This document shows positions 42,105 to 53,553 of a stretch of DNA of 64,000 nt, piece by piece (the stretch's first letter is position 1; the number at the start of each line of letters is the position of its first letter). The translations under genes were made by a program, and so were the position numbers. The DNA lies in the NCBI GenBank assembly GCA_011391495.1, contig JAABQK010000001.1, forward strand, positions 1 to 64,000, written 5' to 3'. The notes under the pieces were generated by a model that did not search any database, was not told where the DNA came from, and saw only the letters and a program-made list of their open reading frames with translations. This DNA comes from Hydrogenophaga sp. (GTDB taxonomy: Bacteria > Pseudomonadota > Gammaproteobacteria > Burkholderiales > Burkholderiaceae_C).

Positions 42105-43175
42105 TCACGCCGGCGAGAAGGCCTGTGCCAGGGGTGTCACGGTGCCCGAATGCCGCGAGTCGTAGCCGGGCAGGGCGTCCACCGACGACTTGAACGCCGG
42201 GTCCGCCAGGATGCGCAGGATTTCCTGCATGACCGGGTGCTGCAGGATCGGCGCGCGGCAGATCAGGACGTAGCGCTCGTTCACCATGGGGATGAAATCG
42301 AGCTGGAAATAGCGGGCCGGACGCTCGAGTCCGAAGCCGGCGTCGGCCAGTCCGCTGGCCACAAAGGCCGCCACCGACGCGTGCGTGGCCTCGCTCTGCT
42401 CGAAGCCGTGGATGGCGCCGCTGGCAATGCCCTGTTCGGCGAGCAGGCCTTCGAGCAGGAAGCGCGTGCCCGAGTCGGCGGGCCGGTTGATGAACCTCAC
42501 GTCGGCGCGCGCGAGATCGTTCAGCTCGTAGATTTTTTTCGGGTTGCCGGGTGCCAGCATCAGGCCCTGGCGGCGCGTGGCGATGTCGATCACCAGCAGG
42601 TCCTCGCAGCCCAGCCATTGGGCGTAGTGCGTCAGCGCGCGCGCCTGCTGCGAACCGATGGGGATGTGGATGCCGCAGGCGTCGCAGTGGCCGTCGTGCA
42701 GGGCAGCCGCGGCGGCTGTGCTGCTGGCGTAGCGGCGCTCGATCTCCTGCCCGGAACCGATCAGCGCTTCGATCAGTTTCTCGACCGAAAAACCGTAGCT
42801 GGCGTGCAGGCGGAAGGCGTTGCCGCCGCGCTGTGAGATCCTGGCAATCTCGGTCTGGAGTTCGGACGCGAGCGAGTCGAGGATCGGTTGCAGCCGGGCC
42901 AGGATGCGGTGATCGGCCCACACCAGTTTCTCGGCCAGCGGCGACAGCGTGGACCCCTTGCCGCGTTCCATGTGCAGCAGCGTGGTGTTGAAATGGTTTT
43001 CGCCGCCCCGCACCAGGTCCCAGCCGTGCCGGTACGACAGGCCCAGCTTCTGGCAGGCAGCGAGCAGGCTGCCCTCCTGGTGCACGGAGCTCAGCAGTTC
43101 GATCAGCCGCGGCGACAGGGTTCCGCTCTCGGTGCTCTGGATGGTCCAGACCGGTTTGATCGATATCTTGTTCAT
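42105..43175 (-). CDS. ModE-like HTH regulator with periplasmic-binding-type domain
   Basis: A 356-residue regulator. The N-terminus (about 20-100) has a ModE/LysR-like helix-turn-helix (GSLLAACQKLGLSYRHGWDLV), and the rest (about 120-350) is a type-2 periplasmic binding fold as in molybdate- or tungstate-sensing proteins. Next to the formate dehydrogenase operon it may sense formate, molybdate or tungstate. A perfect dyad, TATGCG-N6-CGCATA, lies 15 bases before its start. It is divergent from the transporter. Confidence 0.82.
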   Translation of the reverse strand: MNKISIKPVWTIQSTESGTLSPRLIELLSSVHQEGSLLAACQKLGLSYRHGWDLVRGGENHFNTTLLHMERGKGSTLSPLAEKLVWADHRILARLQPILDSLASELQTEIARISQRGGNAFRLHASYGFSVEKLIEALIGSGQEIERRYASSTAAAAALHDGHCDACGIHIPIGSQQARALTHYAQWLGCEDLLVIDIATRRQGLMLAPGNPKKIYELNDLARADVRFINRPADSGTRFLLEGLLAEQGIASGAIHGFEQSEATHASVAAFVASGLADAGFGLERPARYFQLDFIPMVNERYVLICRAPILQHPVMQEILRILADPAFKSSVDALPGYDSRHSGTVTPLAQAFSPA

Positions 43176-43189
43176 CAGGGAAGACCTTT

Positions 43190-43207
43190 TATGCGACGCA
43201 GCGCATA
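43190..43207. promoter_or_regulatory. Candidate operator of the formate dehydrogenase regulator
   Basis: TATGCGACGCAGCGCATA is a perfect 6-base inverted repeat with a 6-base centre. It lies between the divergent regulator and transporter. A ModE-like half site TATAACG also occurs near 43288-43294. Self-repression and control of the fdh operon are likely but untested. Confidence 0.55.
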
Positions 43208-43323
43208 TGGCTGTGGCGACGGGGCTCATATTGCCACGCACCTGCGAGCCGGTGATGATTCGCCGGACAACGGTTCAGCCTTGGGTATAACGGAACTTTT
43301 ATTTCAATGCCGAGGAAGATTCC

Positions 43324-44997
43324 ATGGGTTCACAGGTAGCAGATCCAGGCGCGATCCAGGGCGAAGACACGGGCGGCTTCCTGTCCAGGGAGCGCATCAT
43401 CGCCGGCCCCGGATTCAACCGCTGGCTGGTGCCGCCGGCGGCCCTGGCGATCCACCTGTGCATCGGCATGGCCTACGGCTTCTCGGTGTTCTGGCTGCCA
43501 CTGTCCAAGGCCATTGGCCTGAGCGCGGCGCAGGCCTGTCCCCCGGACATGAGCCTGTGGGCCGAGCTCTTCACCACCAGCTGCGACTGGCGCATCTCCA
43601 GCCTGGGCTGGATGTACACCCTGTTCTTCGTGCTGCTCGGTTCGTCGGCCGCGCTGTGGGGCGGCTGGCTGGAACACGCCGGCCCGCGCAAGGCGGGTGT
43701 GGTGTCGGCGCTGTGCTGGTGCGGCGGCCTGCTGGTCTCGGCGCTGGGCGTTCACTGGCACCAGCTGTGGATGCTCTGGCTGGGCTCGGGCGTGATCGGC
43801 GGCATCGGCCTGGGGCTGGGCTACATCTCGCCGGTGAGCACGCTGATCAAGTGGTTCCCGGACCGCCGCGGCATGGCCACCGGCATGGCCATCATGGGCT
43901 TCGGTGGCGGCGCCATGATCGGCTCGCCGCTGGCGGCCGAGCTGATGAAACTCTTTTCGTCGGCCACCAGCGTGGGCGTGGTGCAAACCTTCGTGGTCAT
44001 GGCGGCGGGCTACTTCGTTTTCATGATGGGCGGCGCGCTCAGCTACCGCGTGCCGCCCACGGGCTGGAAGCCGGCCGGCTGGACGCCGCCACCCGCACAG
44101 GCCCACAACGCCATGATCACGCAGCGCCACGTGCACGCCAGGAAGGTCTGGGGCATCCCGCAGTTCTGGCTGCTGTGGATGGTGCTGTGCATGAACGTGT
44201 CGGCCGGCATCGGCGTGATCGGCATGGCCAGCCCCATGCTGCAGGAGGTGTTCGGCGGCAGCCTGATCGGCGTGGACGCGAGGTTCGGCGCGCTCGACAA
44301 GGAGCAGCTGACCGCGATCGCCGGAGTGGCCGCGGGCTTCACCGCGCTGCTCTCGCTGTTCAACATCGGTGGCCGCTTCTTCTGGGCCAGCCTGTCCGAC
44401 AAGCTGGGCCGCAAGATGACCTACGTGGTCTTTTTTGTGCTCGGTGGCGCGCTGTACGCGAGCGTGCCGGGCAGCGCCGTGGCGGGCAGCACGCTGCCGT
44501 TCGTGGCCGCGTTCTGCGTCATCCTCAGCATGTACGGTGGCGGCTTCGCCACCATCCCCGCTTACCTGGCCGACCTGTTCGGCACCCAGATGGTGGGTGC
44601 CATCCACGGCCGCCTGCTCACCGCCTGGGCCACGGCCGGCATTCTGGGTCCGGTGGTGGTGAACTACATGCGCGACTACCAGCTGGGCCTCGGCATGCCG
44701 CGCGAGCAGGTGTACAACCAGACCATGTACATCCTGGTCGGCATGCTGCTGGTGGGCCTGGTCTGCAACCTGCTGGTGCGCCCGGTGGCCGACAGACACT
44801 TCATGACCGACGCCGAGCTGGCCGAAGAGAAACGCCTGGCGCACGAGCGCGCCACAGCGGCCGAGGTGGGCCTGGGCCGCGCCGGCGTCGGACAGACCAG
44901 ACCGGTGCTGGTCTGGCTGGCCTGGGCCGCGGTCGGCATTCCGCTCGCCTGGGGGGTGTACCGCACCGCGCTGAGCGTGGGCAAGTTCTTCCACTGA
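43324..44997 (+). CDS. OFA-family MFS transporter (oxalate/formate antiporter type)
   Basis: A 557-residue membrane protein with about twelve hydrophobic helices, of the major facilitator OFA family. The inter-helix motif SPVSTLIKWFPDRRGMATGMA is the family hallmark. AGGAAG precedes the start. It is 20 bases upstream of the formate dehydrogenase beta gene and probably imports formate or exchanges oxalate for formate. The larger size relative to OxlT comes from loops and a polar C-terminus. Confidence 0.88.
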   Translation: MGSQVADPGAIQGEDTGGFLSRERIIAGPGFNRWLVPPAALAIHLCIGMAYGFSVFWLPLSKAIGLSAAQACPPDMSLWAELFTTSCDWRISSLGWMYTLFFVLLGSSAALWGGWLEHAGPRKAGVVSALCWCGGLLVSALGVHWHQLWMLWLGSGVIGGIGLGLGYISPVSTLIKWFPDRRGMATGMAIMGFGGGAMIGSPLAAELMKLFSSATSVGVVQTFVVMAAGYFVFMMGGALSYRVPPTGWKPAGWTPPPAQAHNAMITQRHVHARKVWGIPQFWLLWMVLCMNVSAGIGVIGMASPMLQEVFGGSLIGVDARFGALDKEQLTAIAGVAAGFTALLSLFNIGGRFFWASLSDKLGRKMTYVVFFVLGGALYASVPGSAVAGSTLPFVAAFCVILSMYGGGFATIPAYLADLFGTQMVGAIHGRLLTAWATAGILGPVVVNYMRDYQLGLGMPREQVYNQTMYILVGMLLVGLVCNLLVRPVADRHFMTDAELAEEKRLAHERATAAEVGLGRAGVGQTRPVLVWLAWAAVGIPLAWGVYRTALSVGKFFH

Positions 44998-45017
44998 CCG
45001 AACCCTTTGCTTGAAGC

Positions 45018-46805
45018 ATGAAAACCGCTGAAGTGCCCGTGACCACACCCGAAGCCTTGCGCGGCCAGCTGCGCCGCCGCAGCCAGCTCAAGGGCCGCCA
45101 GCCCGACGACACTTCTCTGGCCGAGGTGCGCTCGCTCATCGGCGCCGGCCCGCACCAGCGCGACCTGCTCATTGAACTCCTGCACGCGCTCAACGACGCG
45201 CACCACGGCCTGCTGGAGCGCCACCTCGTGGCCCTGGCCGCGGAGATGCGCCTGTCGATGGCCGAGGTGTATGAGGTGGCGAGCTTCTACCACCACTTCG
45301 ACGTGATCGGGGAGGGCGAAACCCCTGCCGCGCTCACCGTGCGCGTGTGCGATGGCCTGAGCTGTTCGATGGCCGGTGCCCGGGACCTGCTGGTGAAGTT
45401 GCCTGCGGTCCTGGGCCGCGAGGTGCGCGTGATCCCCGCGCCCTGCGTGGGTCGCTGCGAGCAGGCGCCGGTGGCCGTGGTGGGGCAGGCACCGGTGCTG
45501 CGGGCCGATGCGGCTGCGGTGCAGCGCGCCTGCGCAGCCGGAGCCACGGTGCACCCCGCCGCGCGCGTCGACGCTGTGTTCGACCCCGCGGCACAAGCCC
45601 CCTGTGCCATCACCCATGGCCTGGAAGCTGTGGCGCCGGCCTGCGTGGGGTACGCCGCCTACCGGGCGCAAGGCGGCTACGCGCTCGCCGCCGCCGTGGT
45701 CAACGGGGAAGAGGATGGCGAGGCGGTGCTGAAAGCGATGGAGGACTCGGGCCTGCGCGGTCTGGGCGGCGCGGGTTTCCCGGCCGGTCGCAAGTGGCGC
45801 ATCGTGCGCGATCAGCCCGCACCGCGCCTGATGGCGGTGAACATCGACGAAGGCGAACCCGGCACCTTCAAGGACCGCAGCTACCTGGAGCGCGATCCTC
45901 ACCGTTTCCTCGAAGGTCTGCTGGTGGCGGCGCAGGTGGTGGGCATCGAGGCCGTCTACATCTACCTGCGCGACGAGTACCACGGCGCGCGCGCGATCCT
46001 GCAGCAGGCCCTGGCCGCGCTGGTGGCCGACCCGCCGTGCCCGCTGCCGATGATCGAGCTGCGGCGCGGCGCCGGTGCCTACGTCTGTGGCGAAGAGTCC
46101 GCGATGATTGAGAGCATCGAAGGCCGGCGTGGCGAGCCGCGCCTGCGCCCGCCCTACATCGCGCAGGTCGGCCTGTTCGGCCGGCCGACGCTGGAGCACA
46201 ACTTCGAGACGCTCTACTGGGTGCGTGACATCGTGCAGCGCGGACCGGCCTGGTTCAGCGGCTTTGGTCGCCATGGCCGCCAGGGCCTGCGCTCGTTCAG
46301 CGTCAGCGGCCGCGTGCAGCAGCCTGGCGTCAAGCTCGTGCCCGCTGGCATCACGCTGCGCGAGCTGATCGACGGGTTCTGCGGCGGCATGGCCGAGGGG
46401 CACACGCTCTACGCCTACCTGCCCGGCGGCGCGTCGGGCGGCATCCTGCCCGCTTCGCTGGCCGACGAGCCACTGGACTTTGACACGCTGCAGCCGCACG
46501 GCTGCTTCATCGGCTCGGCCGCGGTGGTGGTGCTCAGCCAGGCCGACAGCGCGCGCGACGCCGCGCTCAACGCCATGCGTTTCTTTGCGCACGAAAGCTG
46601 CGGCCAGTGCACGCCCTGCCGGGTCGGCACGGAAAAGGCCGTGGCCTTGATGGAACAATCAGGCGACTGGGATGTGGCAACGCTGGAGGACCTGGCCGTG
46701 GTGATGGCCGATGCGTCGATCTGCGGTCTCGGCCAGGCCGCACCCAACCCGATGCGCTGCGTGGTGACGTATTTTCCGCATGAAGTGTCGGGAGCCTCGG
46801 TATGA
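45018..46805 (+). CDS. NAD-dependent formate dehydrogenase beta subunit (NuoE-NuoF fusion)
   Basis: A 595-residue diaphorase subunit. The first 160 residues are NuoE/FdsG-like with 2Fe-2S Cys in CDGLSCSMAG and CVGRCEQAP. The rest is NuoF/FdsB-like with GLGGAGFPAGRKW (FMN), GAGAYVCGEESAMIESIEG (NADH) and the 4Fe-4S set in CGQCTPCRVGTE plus Cys in ASICGLGQ. The fused layout equals Fdh1B of Methylorubrum. It passes electrons from the alpha subunit to NAD+. The stop overlaps the alpha start (ATGA). Confidence 0.92.
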   Translation: MKTAEVPVTTPEALRGQLRRRSQLKGRQPDDTSLAEVRSLIGAGPHQRDLLIELLHALNDAHHGLLERHLVALAAEMRLSMAEVYEVASFYHHFDVIGEGETPAALTVRVCDGLSCSMAGARDLLVKLPAVLGREVRVIPAPCVGRCEQAPVAVVGQAPVLRADAAAVQRACAAGATVHPAARVDAVFDPAAQAPCAITHGLEAVAPACVGYAAYRAQGGYALAAAVVNGEEDGEAVLKAMEDSGLRGLGGAGFPAGRKWRIVRDQPAPRLMAVNIDEGEPGTFKDRSYLERDPHRFLEGLLVAAQVVGIEAVYIYLRDEYHGARAILQQALAALVADPPCPLPMIELRRGAGAYVCGEESAMIESIEGRRGEPRLRPPYIAQVGLFGRPTLEHNFETLYWVRDIVQRGPAWFSGFGRHGRQGLRSFSVSGRVQQPGVKLVPAGITLRELIDGFCGGMAEGHTLYAYLPGGASGGILPASLADEPLDFDTLQPHGCFIGSAAVVVLSQADSARDAALNAMRFFAHESCGQCTPCRVGTEKAVALMEQSGDWDVATLEDLAVVMADASICGLGQAAPNPMRCVVTYFPHEVSGASV

Positions 46806-49642
46806 GCACAACCAGCATCTCTTTCAAGCTCGACGGTGTCGAGCTGCAGGCCCACGCGGGCGAGACCGTGCTGAAGGCCGCGCAGCGCCTTGGTGTCGAG
46901 ATTCCGCACCTCTGCTACACCGACGGCCTGCGCGCCGATGGCAACTGCCGCGCCTGCGTGGTGGAGGTGGCGGGCGAGCGCACGCTCGCGCCTTCGTGCT
47001 GCCGCGCCGTGACGCCGGGCCTGGACGTGAAGGCGAAAAGTGAACGCGCCCTGAAAAGCCAGAAGCTGGTGCTGGAGCTGCTGCTGGCGGACCGGCCCGA
47101 TGCCGGCCACAAGTGGGCCGACGAGCGTGGCGAGCAGCCGCACGGCGAGCTCAGCCACTGGGCGAATGCGCTGGGCGTGACGGCACGGCCCGAACTCAAA
47201 GCACTTCGTGCGCAGGGGCCTGCGCCCGACCTCAGCCACCCCGCGATGGCGGTGAACCTGGACGCCTGCATCCAGTGCACGCGTTGCGTGCGCGCCTGCC
47301 GCGAAACGCAGATGAACGACGTCATCGGTGTGGCGCACCGCGGTGGCCACGCCCAGATCGTGTTCGACCTCGGCGACCCCATGGGCGAGAGCAGCTGCGT
47401 GGCCTGTGGCGAATGCGTGCAGGCCTGCCCCACCGGCGCGCTCAGCCCGAAGACCCTGCTGGGCGACCAGCGCGTGGACAAGACCGTGGACTCGGTCTGC
47501 CCCTACTGCGGCGTGGGCTGCCTGCTGACCTACAAGGTCAGGGACAACACCATCGTGGCGGTGGACGGCCGCGACGGCCCGGCGAACCACGGCCGTTTGT
47601 GCGTCAAAGGCCGTTTTGGCTTTGACTACGCGCACCACGCGCAGCGCCTCACCCAGCCGCTGATCCGCAAGGCCGGTGTGCCCAAGGACCCGGCCAGCAC
47701 CGCACGGCCCGGCGACTGGCGTGAGGTGTTTCGCGAGGCGAGCTGGGAAGAAGCGCTGGAAGCTGCGGCCGGAGGCCTGAAGGCGCTGCGTGACACCCAT
47801 GGCAAAAAGGCGCTCGCGGGCTTTGGCTCCGCCAAGGGCAGCAACGAGGAGGCCTACCTGTTCCAGAAACTGGTGCGCACCGGCTTTGGCAGCAACAACG
47901 TGGACCACTGCACCCGGCTCTGCCACGCCTCCAGCGTGGCCGCGCTGCTCGAAGGCGTGGGCTCGGGCGCGGTGAGCAACCCGGTGAACGACGTGGAGCA
48001 CGCGGCGTTCGTGATGGTGATCGGATCCAACCCCACCAGCAACCACCCGGTGGCCGCCACCTGGATGAAGAACGCCGCTGCGCGTGGCACCCGGATCGTG
48101 CTCGCCGACCCGCGCCGCACCGACCTGCACCGCCACGCCTGGCGCACGTTGCAGTTCAGGGCCGACACCGACGTGGCCCTGCTCAACGCGATGCTGCACG
48201 TGGTGATCGAAGAAGGCCTGACCGACGCCGATTTCATTGCCCGCCGGGTGGACAACTTCGAGGCGATCCGCGCGCAGGTCCAGCACACGACCCCCGAGGC
48301 GATGGCGCCCATCTGCGGCATATCGCCCGAGACCATTCGCGAAGTGGCGCGTGCCTACGCCACGAGCCAGGCGTCCATGATCCTCTGGGGCATGGGCGTG
48401 AGCCAGCACACCCACGGCACCGACAACGTGCGTTGCCTGATCGCGCTCGCCAGCATCACCGGCCAGATCGGCCGCCCCGGCACGGGTCTGCATCCGCTGC
48501 GCGGCCAGAACAACGTGCAGGGCGCGAGCGACGCGGGCCTGATCCCGATGATGTACCCCAACTACCAGCGCGTGAACACACCCGAGGTGCACGACTGGTT
48601 CGAGGACTTCTGGGGCATGGAGCTGGACAACCAGCCCGGCCTGACGGTGGTCGAAATCCTGCACAAGGCCAAGGCACCCGCGAGCGATCCGCAGAAGGTC
48701 TGGGGCATGTACATCATGGGCGAGAACCCGGCGATGAGCGACCCGGACCTGAACCACGCGCGCGAGGGGCTGGCCAGTCTGCAGCACCTGGTGGTGCAGG
48801 ACCTGTTCATGACCGAAACCGCCTGGCTGGCCGACGTGGTGCTGCCTGCCAGCGCCTGGCCCGAAAAGACCGGCACGGTGACCAACACCGACCGCATGGT
48901 GCAGATGGGTCGTCGTGCTCTCGATTTGCCGGGCGACGCCAGACCCGATCTGTGGATCATTCAGGAAATGGCCAGGCGGATGGGCTTGGCGTGGCGCTAC
49001 GAAGGCGAAGAATCCGGCGTTGCCGCGGTGTATGAAGAACTGCGCCAGGCCATGCACGGGGTGATCGCCGGTGTGAGCTGGGAGCGGCTGGAGCGCGAGG
49101 ACAGCGTGACCTACCCTTGCCTGAGTGCCGACGATCCAGGCCAGCCCATCGTCTTCACCGACCATTTCGCCACGGCGGATGGCCGTGTGCAGCTGGTACC
49201 GGCCGGCTTCAAGCCGGCGGCCGAACGGCCCGATGCCGAGTACCCGATGGTGCTCATCACCGGGCGCCAGCTCGAGCACTGGCACACCGGCAGCATGACG
49301 CGCCGCAGCCAGGTGCTGGACGCGGTGGAGCCGCACGCCACCGTGAGCCTGAGCGGCGCCGAGCTGGCGCGTCTGGGCGTGCAGGCGGGTGACGTGGTGA
49401 CGGTGCGTTCGCGGCGCGGCAGCGTGGCGCTGCACGCGCGCCGCGACGACGGCACGCCGCCGGGCACGGTCTTCATTCCCTTCGCCTACGCCGAGGCCGC
49501 CGCCAACCTGCTGACCAACCCCGCGCTGGACCCGTTCGGCAAGATCCCGGAGTTCAAGTACTGCGCGGTCGCGGTGGAGGCGGGCGGTGCGCTGCACGAC
49601 GGCGTGGGCTACGGTGGGGGCGCGGCCGTGGCGAGGTCGTAG
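46802..49642 (+). CDS. NAD-dependent formate dehydrogenase alpha subunit (Mo/W-pterin)
   Basis: Oxidises formate to CO2 in the cytosol. The 946-residue protein has an N-terminal 2Fe-2S domain (CYTDG, CRACVVEV), a His/Cys Nuo-G-like stretch, two 4Fe-4S ferredoxin motifs (CIQCTRCVRACRE, CVACGECVQACP), a CPYCGVGC cluster (about 235) and the bis-MGD domains. The metal-binding residue is Cys374 followed by His375 (RLCHASSV), a Cys enzyme and not selenocysteine. Domain order and the fused beta subunit fit the Fdh1 class, in which tungsten or molybdenum can serve; sequence alone does not decide. No FdhD or FdsC is next to it. Confidence 0.93.
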   Translation: MSTTSISFKLDGVELQAHAGETVLKAAQRLGVEIPHLCYTDGLRADGNCRACVVEVAGERTLAPSCCRAVTPGLDVKAKSERALKSQKLVLELLLADRPDAGHKWADERGEQPHGELSHWANALGVTARPELKALRAQGPAPDLSHPAMAVNLDACIQCTRCVRACRETQMNDVIGVAHRGGHAQIVFDLGDPMGESSCVACGECVQACPTGALSPKTLLGDQRVDKTVDSVCPYCGVGCLLTYKVRDNTIVAVDGRDGPANHGRLCVKGRFGFDYAHHAQRLTQPLIRKAGVPKDPASTARPGDWREVFREASWEEALEAAAGGLKALRDTHGKKALAGFGSAKGSNEEAYLFQKLVRTGFGSNNVDHCTRLCHASSVAALLEGVGSGAVSNPVNDVEHAAFVMVIGSNPTSNHPVAATWMKNAAARGTRIVLADPRRTDLHRHAWRTLQFRADTDVALLNAMLHVVIEEGLTDADFIARRVDNFEAIRAQVQHTTPEAMAPICGISPETIREVARAYATSQASMILWGMGVSQHTHGTDNVRCLIALASITGQIGRPGTGLHPLRGQNNVQGASDAGLIPMMYPNYQRVNTPEVHDWFEDFWGMELDNQPGLTVVEILHKAKAPASDPQKVWGMYIMGENPAMSDPDLNHAREGLASLQHLVVQDLFMTETAWLADVVLPASAWPEKTGTVTNTDRMVQMGRRALDLPGDARPDLWIIQEMARRMGLAWRYEGEESGVAAVYEELRQAMHGVIAGVSWERLEREDSVTYPCLSADDPGQPIVFTDHFATADGRVQLVPAGFKPAAERPDAEYPMVLITGRQLEHWHTGSMTRRSQVLDAVEPHATVSLSGAELARLGVQAGDVVTVRSRRGSVALHARRDDGTPPGTVFIPFAYAEAAANLLTNPALDPFGKIPEFKYCAVAVEAGGALHDGVGYGGGAAVARS

Positions 49643-49699
49643 TCAGCCGCTGCTTACCTGGGCACGGACCGGGGGCACCCCTGCACGTGGCCGTCGCAC

Positions 49700-49727
49700 C
49701 AAAAAAACAGCGGACCGAAGTCCGCCG
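49700..49727 (-). terminator. Rho-independent terminator of rhlE
   Basis: On the minus strand GCGGAC-TTCG-GTCCGC (49725-49710) is a perfect stem with a stable tetraloop, followed by TGTTTTTTTGG. A second stem, CCCTGAACCC/GGGTTCAGGG, lies before it at 49735-49756. They lie between the stops of formate dehydrogenase and rhlE. Confidence 0.92.
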
Positions 49728-49775
49728 TGATGGACCCTGAACCCAGGGGTTCAGGGCTGGGCGCCGGCTGCGTGC

Positions 49776-51542
49776 TCAGCGGATGCGGCCGTAGTTGGTG
49801 CGCAGCGGATCGGCCGGACCACCACCTCGCGGGGCATCGCCACGGGCCGGACCACCACGTCCACCGCGGTTGCCGTTGCCGCTGCGCGCTCCACGCGCGC
49901 CCATCGAGTCGATGCTGGTGCGCAGCGGGTCGGGCTGGCCGCCGGGTGCTGCGGCGCGTGGGCGCGGTTCGCGGATGCGCAGACTGCCCAGGTGGGCGTT
50001 CGGGCCCGGCTGGCGCTCGGCACCGGCCTCACCCCGCTCCTCGCGCGGGCCGCGGCTCGGGCGCTCACTGTTGCGCGGCTGGCCTTCACCCTGGCGCGCC
50101 GGGCGCGGGCCCTGGGCGTTGCGGCCCGGGCCGCCGGCGCGGCGACCGTCGTTGCGCTGGCCGTCGCGTGCGCCTTCGCCACGCGGCTGGCCGTCACCCT
50201 GGGCGGCTGGACGCTGGCGCTGTCCGCCACCGTTGCCGCGGCCCTGCGGCGCGTCGGCTTTTTTCTCGCGCACGCGCTGCATCATTTCCGTGCGAGCTGC
50301 CTTGGCAGCGGCGGCCATGACGTCGCGGCTTGGCGGCTTGCCGGCGCCACCCCAGATGGTCTGGCGGCCCATGGCGATCGGCTCGGCCTTCTCGCCGGGC
50401 TCGGGCATGAACTCGGGGAAGATCTGCACCGGGATCTGCTGCTTGGTGAAGCGTTCGATGTCCATCATGAAGCCTTCTTCGTCCAGGCTCACGAGGTTGA
50501 CGGCTTCACCGCTCTTGCCCGCGCGGCCGGTGCGGCCGATGCGGTGCACATAGTCTTCGCTGACGTTCGGAATCTCGTAGTTCACCACGTGCGGCAGCTC
50601 GTCGATGTCGATGCCGCGGGCCGCGATGTCGGTCGCCACCAGGGCGCGGATGTCGCCGCTCTTGAAGCCGGCGAGCGCCTGGGTGCGCGCACCCTGGCTC
50701 TTGTTGCCGTGCAGCGCCATCGCCTGGATGCCGTTTTTCGTCAGGAACTCGGCGACGTTGTTGGCACCGAACTTGGTGCGGGTGAACACCAGCACCTGGC
50801 TCCAGTTGTGCTGGTTGATGATGTGCACCAGCAGGGCCTTCTTCTTGCCGCGACCGACCGGGTGGATCACCTGGGTGATGCGCTGCACCGTGGTGTTGCG
50901 CGGGGTCACCTGGATGTGCAGCGGGTCCTTCAAAAGCGCGCTGGCGAGGTCGCGGATCTCGTCGCTGAAAGTGGCGGAGAACAGCAGGCTCTGCTTTTCT
51001 TTCGGCACCAGGGCCAGGATCTTCTTCACGTCGTGGATGAAGCCCATGTCGAGCATGCGGTCGGCTTCGTCCAGCACCAGCATCTGCACGCCGGAGAGGT
51101 CGAGGAAGCCTTGCTGTTGCAGGTCAAGCAGGCGGCCGGGGGTGGCGACCAGGATGTCCACGCCGCGCTTCATGGCGTTGATCTGCGGGTTCATGCCGAC
51201 GCCGCCGAAGATCACGGTGGAGGTCAGCGAGAGGTGCTTGCCATACACACGCACCGATTCTTCGACCTGCGCCGCGAGTTCGCGGGTGGGGGTGAGCACC
51301 AGGGCTCGGATGGCTACACCGCCGAAACGGTTCTTGGCGCGTTCGCCTTCGCTCAGGCGCTGCAGCATGGGCAGGGTGAAGGCGGCGGTCTTGCCGGTGC
51401 CCGTCTGGGCGCCACCGAGCAGGTCGCGCCCGGCCAGCACGGCGGGAATCGCCTCGGTCTGGATCGGGGTGGGGGTTTCGTAACCATGCTCGCGCACAGC
51501 TTGCACAATGGCCGGGGCCAGTTTCAGATCGTCAAAGTTCAT
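49776..51542 (-). CDS. rhlE: DEAD-box RNA helicase, RhlE type
   Basis: An ATP-dependent RNA helicase of 588 residues. Motifs in order: Q motif [10 protein letters not shown], motif I AQTGTGKT, Ia [37 protein letters not shown] and [12 protein letters not shown]. The C-terminal 190 residues are Arg/Gly/Gln/Pro-rich and probably bind RNA. The ATG at 51542 gives MNFDDLKL, the canonical start. It is involved in RNA remodelling, such as ribosome assembly or cold growth. It is divergent from ettA. Confidence 0.93.
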   Translation of the reverse strand: MNFDDLKLAPAIVQAVREHGYETPTPIQTEAIPAVLAGRDLLGGAQTGTGKTAAFTLPMLQRLSEGERAKNRFGGVAIRALVLTPTRELAAQVEESVRVYGKHLSLTSTVIFGGVGMNPQINAMKRGVDILVATPGRLLDLQQQGFLDLSGVQMLVLDEADRMLDMGFIHDVKKILALVPKEKQSLLFSATFSDEIRDLASALLKDPLHIQVTPRNTTVQRITQVIHPVGRGKKKALLVHIINQHNWSQVLVFTRTKFGANNVAEFLTKNGIQAMALHGNKSQGARTQALAGFKSGDIRALVATDIAARGIDIDELPHVVNYEIPNVSEDYVHRIGRTGRAGKSGEAVNLVSLDEEGFMMDIERFTKQQIPVQIFPEFMPEPGEKAEPIAMGRQTIWGGAGKPPSRDVMAAAAKAARTEMMQRVREKKADAPQGRGNGGGQRQRPAAQGDGQPRGEGARDGQRNDGRRAGGPGRNAQGPRPARQGEGQPRNSERPSRGPREERGEAGAERQPGPNAHLGSLRIREPRPRAAAPGGQPDPLRTSIDSMGARGARSGNGNRGGRGGPARGDAPRGGGPADPLRTNYGRIR

Positions 51543-51553
51543 TGCTTGATGAG

Positions 51554-51570
51554 GCGCCCTTCCAGGGCGC
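51554..51570 (-). promoter_or_regulatory. Hairpin in the rhlE leader
   Basis: GCGCCCT-TCC-AGGGCGC is a perfect 7-base stem with a 3-base loop ending 11 bases before the rhlE start codon. No good ribosome site is seen in the remaining spacer, so the stem may affect translation in a temperature-dependent way. Confidence 0.45.
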
Positions 51571-51797
51571 TGGGGGCATCGGCCACTCCAGTTGTCGCTT
51601 CGTTGTCTGGAAGCGGCGCCTGGCCAGTCTGGGGCAGATGGATTCAAGAGTTTGGTGGCTGCAAGCGGGTTGCGCACACCCCAGCAAAGGGCTGGTGCTG
51701 AGCCAACTGATGTACTCAACAGCGCATATTGTCGCATGCTGGGATAATTATGGGTTGCGCGGCCTTCCGGCTGCAGATTCCTCAAGTACACATCGCA

Positions 51798-53459
<1,662 letters not shown>

Positions 53460-53464
53460 TTTGA

Positions 53465-53515
53465 CGCCCCCCGCGCTGCGCCTGCGGCCTGGCAAAGCCA
53501 GTTCCGCGGCGTTCT
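53465..53515. repeat. Partial intergenic repeat, inverted copy
   Basis: CGCCCCCCGCGCTGCGCC and CTGGCAAAGCCAG resemble the reverse complement of the elements at 28082 and 29750, without the central C/G hairpin. It lies between ettA and the DUF1415 gene. Confidence 0.5.
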
Positions 53516-53553
53516 CGGTTTGCTCCCCTTCTTTCGATTTGCGCCTTCTTTCT

